A stretch of 64,000 bases of DNA from Corythucha ciliata (taxonomy: Eukaryota; Arthropoda; Insecta; Hemiptera; Tingidae). Below, one piece after another: positions 60,237 through 64,000 of this stretch; positions within the stretch are counted from its first letter, which is position 1; every line of letters begins with the position of its first letter. A program made the translations under genes and the position numbers. The notes under the pieces were generated by a model that was not told where the DNA came from, did no database searches, and was given only the letters and a program-made list of their open reading frames with translations. The stretch covers positions 29,922,940 to 29,986,939 of the forward strand of contig CM075940.1 of assembly GCA_038030265.1 (NCBI GenBank). Reading direction: 5' to 3'.

Positions 60237-60770
60237 AGTAAAGTGGAAAAAAATCGCGGATAGAAGTGGAAGAGAATTCGAGGTCATTCGTCATTCTCCA
60301 CTGAAATTAAGAAAACGTCTTTTCGTTTGTTTTTTTTTAAAAACCCTCCGCCAGCAAAAAAAAAAAAAGAAGAAATCACTTCAACGAAACGTCGCGAGAA
60401 AGTCTGTACAAAAAAAGAAAGAAAAAAATACTTAAGAAAACGTTGATTCCCGTATAAAATTGAGAAAAACTCTAAAATTACTAAAACTGAGAAACCGTTA
60501 CTTCGCCGATATAATTGAGAAAAACGACAATTCGCGAATAAAATTGGGTGAAATTGCTAATCCACCGCTAAAATGTTTTTAAAAAACATATTCAAAGTCG
60601 TGACTAAAATTGAGGAAAAGTGCTAATTCACGGCTGAAATTTAGAATAAATGGGAATTAATATCGAATTATTTAATTGGTGATTAATATCGAGGAAAAGC
60701 TCTAATTATAGGCTGAAATTGAGGGGAAAAAGTAATTCACAGCTAACACATGTGGCCCTCTGTTTAATTT

Positions 60771-61510
60771 TCGAAGGAAGGCGTAGCCAAGGAGTTGAGT
60801 AGAGTCCAGAATCGAGGGCTGGGCAGACCTTTAATGAGTATATCAGCCAGTTGGACGTTCCCATCGATGTGCTCTACCATCAGTTCATCTTTGGCTACCT
60901 TTTCTCGTACAAAGTGGTGCCTTACATCGATATGCTCACTCTTGAAGTGAAATTCTGGGTTTTTGGTGAGTCGGACAGCACTCAGATTATCGATGTAGAG
61001 AATTGGTTTTTCTATATCCTTGGCGTAATTTCGTTGAGTAGTCTAAGAAAGACAGATCAGTTGTTTCGCGGCCTTATTGGCTGCGAAATACTCGGCCTCC
61101 ATAGTCGAAACAGAAACGCTTTTCTGTTTTTGGCTCAACCAAATCAATAGAGAATTAGTGTAAAAACAAAGGATGCCAGTGCGGGAACGCATTGATTTGT
61201 CGGCAGCATAATCTGCGTCGCTATAGGATATCAACTTTTTTTCTTCCCACGCTCATAAACAAGGTTGAAGTCTATCGTCCCCTTCAAGTATCGAAATATT
61301 CGTTTAACCTTGTTCCAGGAGCTTTTCTTGGGATTTTCCATAATCCTGTGCCATAACGCTGACAGCATAAGCTTTGTCCGGTCTTGAACCCGATACAAGA
61401 AAGAAAAGACTCCCGACAGCCTCTCGGTATGGAGTTCCTTTATACTCAGAGGTTTGTCGTTTTCGGGCAATAACACTTGGCTTCGACTCGTCAACCCTTC
61501 CCTTTCACTC
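60771..61510 (-). pseudogene. Ty1/copia pol fragment: end of reverse transcriptase and RNase H
   Basis: On the minus strand from the right: a YKGTPYREAVGS-type segment, KVKRIFRYLKGT (end of RT), ISYSDADYAAD and MEAEYFAANKAAKQL (RNase H), then YIDNLSAVRLTKNPEFHFKS, EHIDVRHHFVREKV and LADILIKGL, the conserved copia C-terminus. A one-base shift near 61240, another near 61420 and an in-frame stop near 61045 break it. After the final stop (about 60785) a purine tract agaggg is followed by tgttagc, a possible LTR start, and then the minisatellite begins. Gag, protease, integrase and most of RT are missing. Confidence 0.88.
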
Positions 61511-64000
61511 TAAATTGGCACACACAGACCGCCAACTTAACCACCCGTGACCCGTGGGGGGGGAGGTCATGGGAAAATCAGCCGCCCCTGTATACATCTG
61601 CCGCCGGGCGCATGTTTATACCCTTTTGGCTGTGCAACCCCCCCCCCTCCCATCACTGGTAGACTAGGGGACTATTCGTCATTGATTTCGGAGAAAAGTC
61701 TTTCCATTCGAGATACATATAAGACGCGATATTTTCATCTTCGCTCATTTCCACCGAGAAAAACGATTCGGGTAACCTGTCCAACCGTTGTCCAGAACTC
61801 TGATCATGGACCGACAAAAGTTTCTCCCGAAGCTCGTTTGCAGAAAGTCACGCCCGTCAAGTTAAACGTGGAGATCGGCCACACCAAATATTTTTCCTTA
61901 CCCCCTCCATGGAACTTCGGCTTGATAATAACACTTATCTTTGATGAACAGTGGGACAACCAATTCGGTAACGAAATTAGAGGGAAGAGAAGTTGCAACT
62001 AATCGAATGAGAGGGCGCTGACCGCGGGTTCACGTTCTTCTTGACGGACTGTAACGCATGCTTCTCGAATTAAAAATCCAAAAATTTCAGCACGAGCTAT
62101 CCTCTCCCATTTTCGGTGCTTCCACAGCAGATTTTTGGCTGCCTGAATAAACTCCACTCCCCTTCCCTTAAAATTATCGATCAATTAGTTGATCAGTTAT
62201 GCACTGTGACGAAACTTCCCTAAAAGGGGGCGGTCTGTTTCCGTTACGCGATATTCTAACCTCACCACCACCCCTCTCGCGTTCCAACAACCCTCACTAA
62301 TTGGACTTAACTTGAAACCATGGGACATTAATGTCGGAGTAATAAACCCCTCCTTCGCTTCTCATCGTCCTTTCAGTGTTCGGGTCACTGTTTATTATGA
62401 GAAGTAGAAGCTTCTTTTTTTTCACAAATAAATAACCCTGCAAGCTTGTTAGTTGAATTTTACAAGTGGCAAGAGAAAGAGGCCTACAATCAACCTTCTC
62501 CACTGTCCAGACGGGCAGTAGTTGCGGTCCGTTTCATAGTGAAGTGCTCAGCCTTTTTTTTTCTTCCTCTTTTCTTGTGATGTATTCAAAAAATGTAGGC
62601 TCACTTGTAGAAAAAAAAAAAACGGGAAATCAGGGGCTTCTACCTCACTATTCACTCCTTTCTCACTTCATCCAGTGCTAATGATGAATCATTAGCACAA
62701 AACATGCACATTGCATTACGTTTTAAAAATTGATGTCAACTTGCGAGGTGGGCACAGAAAAAAAAAACAAAAAAAAAAAAAGCCTTGCTCTGGGTTATTT
62801 TCCACCTCTAAGCCCTGAGAGTAAACCTCTTTTTATTTTATTTTACTGAAAAAAAAAAAGCGTTAGAATTTCCGAAACAACACTCACTGAATTGTTTAAT
62901 GTTCATTCGCTCGAATTCAAATTGCTTACCGAGAGAACCACCCCCTCCTCTTCAAGGTCTCCCAGTGCAAAGATGACGGTGGAAGTTAATAGATGAAGGA
63001 ATGTGAGGGGGGGGGGGAGAAACGGATCCACTGAAATATTCAATGAATTCTTTATTCTGGAGGCCCTCGTACTATGATTTAAAATTGAGAATTACGTCGT
63101 TTTTGTTGTTTTTTTCAAGTAGTACGCCAAGGGCTGAGAGATTGGTGGCCGGAGGGGGGGGGATGTCGGCGGAAAAGTCGTGTGATTTTCTTGTTCGTAA
63201 TCGCGGGTTATAGGTGAGTGGGGGGGGGGAGCAAAACTAGACATCTGAATGCACCCGCGTTTTTTTTTTACTGGTCAATCACAGATGACAAGAAATTCAG
63301 GGGCGTAGCCAGCCCTTGATGTAGGGGTGAACAGCCTTCACATGCCATTTTGCAGGCTTGTATCGGGTATCACGAACTCAAAATCGTCAATTCATGGTCA
63401 TCAGAGACTGTGAATTTGTACAGAAACGGTGACTATCCGTCTGAAACAGAAATCTGCTAGAAAACTGTCGTTTGTAGCCTCAGCTATTCCGGATTTTCTG
63501 TCCAAAAACTGACAAATTTTTTCCCCCCAAAGGTTGAAACTTTGAACTTTGGTCCCCTGAGACTGTAAATTGCGTTAATTTAGACCCTCAAACCGGACTC
63601 CCCCCCTCCCCTGGACTGGGATAGTTAATCGTCAAGAACACACACAGGCCTGTAAACTGCGAAGTCCTCGCAACAAGCACGTAGCCGGCAGCTCTTTCGT
63701 CTTAAGGTGCGTCCCCACCGAAGTGTCCCGCGACACTTATTGCTTGAAATTTAGTGTCAGACACAAATCACATTGTTGTAAATACATAATTATAGAAATT
63801 TTCATAATTGTTTATACAGTCAAGAAATTTATTTCTTACACTTTACCTTCATATCCAGAGGCACTTCGGTGTCAACGAAACTTTAGGAAAGGGACAGGGA
63901 CTGAAGGAGCTGGCATATCCCTCCCCATCGATAATTTCAATGAGGCAAATCGCGTGATATGGAGGTTTAAGCAAGCCATAACGCACTCGACTCGGAAAAT
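61511..64000. other. upstream intergenic DNA, no gene seen
   Basis: Unassigned. Contains G/C runs (about 61557, 61640, 63007, 63157, 63220), A runs near 62606 and 62757, and a hairpin at 62675-62698. A 151-codon plus-strand frame (61547-62002) has no domain. Confidence 0.45.
62675..62698. other. short perfect hairpin
   Basis: gtgctaatgat and atcattagcac pair over 11 bp with a two-base centre. Confidence 0.7.

Larger units (their letters stand above)
57190..60750 (-). repeat. ~30-bp minisatellite array, minus orientation
   Basis: Roughly one hundred degenerate units near aaaaacgctaattcgcgg followed by ctaaaattgag, the reverse complement of the 52.5-54.2 kb unit. It is interrupted at about 57.5-57.95 kb and 59.58-59.67 kb by non-repeat inserts with C runs, and by a 49-base A run at 60187-60235. 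It lies about 1 kb upstream of the presumed start of the receptor gene. Confidence 0.9.
1015..63228. repeat. dispersed oligo-G / oligo-C runs
   Basis: More than forty G or C homopolymers of 8-15 bases are scattered over the window in otherwise AT-rich DNA, for example 11115-11127 (C), 11996-12007 (C), 18587-18601 (G), 33941-33953 (G), 49966-49977 (C), 57516-57528 (C) and 63007-63017 (G). Both orientations occur. At least two sit beside cagtggcgga/tatgccactg strings typical of hAT-like termini, so many may be ends of old non-autonomous transposons. Confidence 0.85.

Noticed and set aside
57190..60750. CRISPR-like alternation of repeat and spacer
   Set aside because: Units are head-to-tail and degenerate with no unique spacers, and the genome is eukaryotic; it is a minisatellite.
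61547..62002. 151-codon plus-strand frame
   Set aside because: Begins in G/C-run DNA, no recognisable domain, and overlaps minus-strand frames of similar quality.

Overview
This window is eukaryotic and almost certainly from an arthropod, probably an insect. It is AT-rich by eye, has no bacterial gene organisation, and is mostly intron and repeat DNA. The one host gene I can support is a neuronal-type nicotinic acetylcholine receptor (nAChR) subunit on the minus strand, closest by eye to insect alpha7 within the alpha5/6/7 group. Its exons are short: exon 1 (start codon at 56034, donor after 55983) encodes a signal peptide, exon 2 is 29902-30041 (140 bp), exon 3 is 26348-26392 (45 bp) and exon 4 is 10555-10664 (110 bp). 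All splice sites are GT/AG and the reading frame is continuous. The gene runs off the left edge; exon 5 onward is not in the window. The species is a guess. A hemipteran such as a whitefly would fit the repeat style, but nothing here proves it.

Layout, left to right. 1-10554 is intron 4, with a nested pair of dead retrotransposons at 3577-7760: an LTR (Ty3/gypsy) element on the minus strand with a non-LTR element inside it on the plus strand. 10665-26347 is intron 3. It holds a foldback of Penelope-like, hammerhead-bearing terminal repeats (11471-11804), a MITE-like inverted repeat (16385-16650), a non-LTR 3' end flanked by two tRNA-like SINE heads (19.26-20.29 kb) and another long palindrome (23.69-24.09 kb). 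26393-29901 is intron 2, with two minisatellites (28.18-28.77 and 28.87-29.40 kb). 30042-55982 is intron 1. It holds a 560-bp foldback (32.9-33.5 kb), the best-preserved transposon of the window (a non-LTR element with endonuclease and reverse transcriptase, 34.42-37.51 kb), and minisatellite arrays at 46.7-48.4 and 52.5-54.2 kb. Upstream of the gene lie a 3.5-kb minisatellite in the opposite orientation (57.2-60.75 kb) and a Ty1/copia pol fragment (60.77-61.51 kb).

The most unusual structure is the pair of oppositely oriented ~30-bp minisatellite arrays that bracket exon 1 and the presumed promoter. Related short units recur in at least two other places. Oligo-G/oligo-C runs of 8-15 bases are scattered through the whole window, several next to hAT-like termini (cagtggcgga). 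I found no convincing undescribed protein system; the novelty candidates are repeat architectures and the 5' end of the receptor gene.
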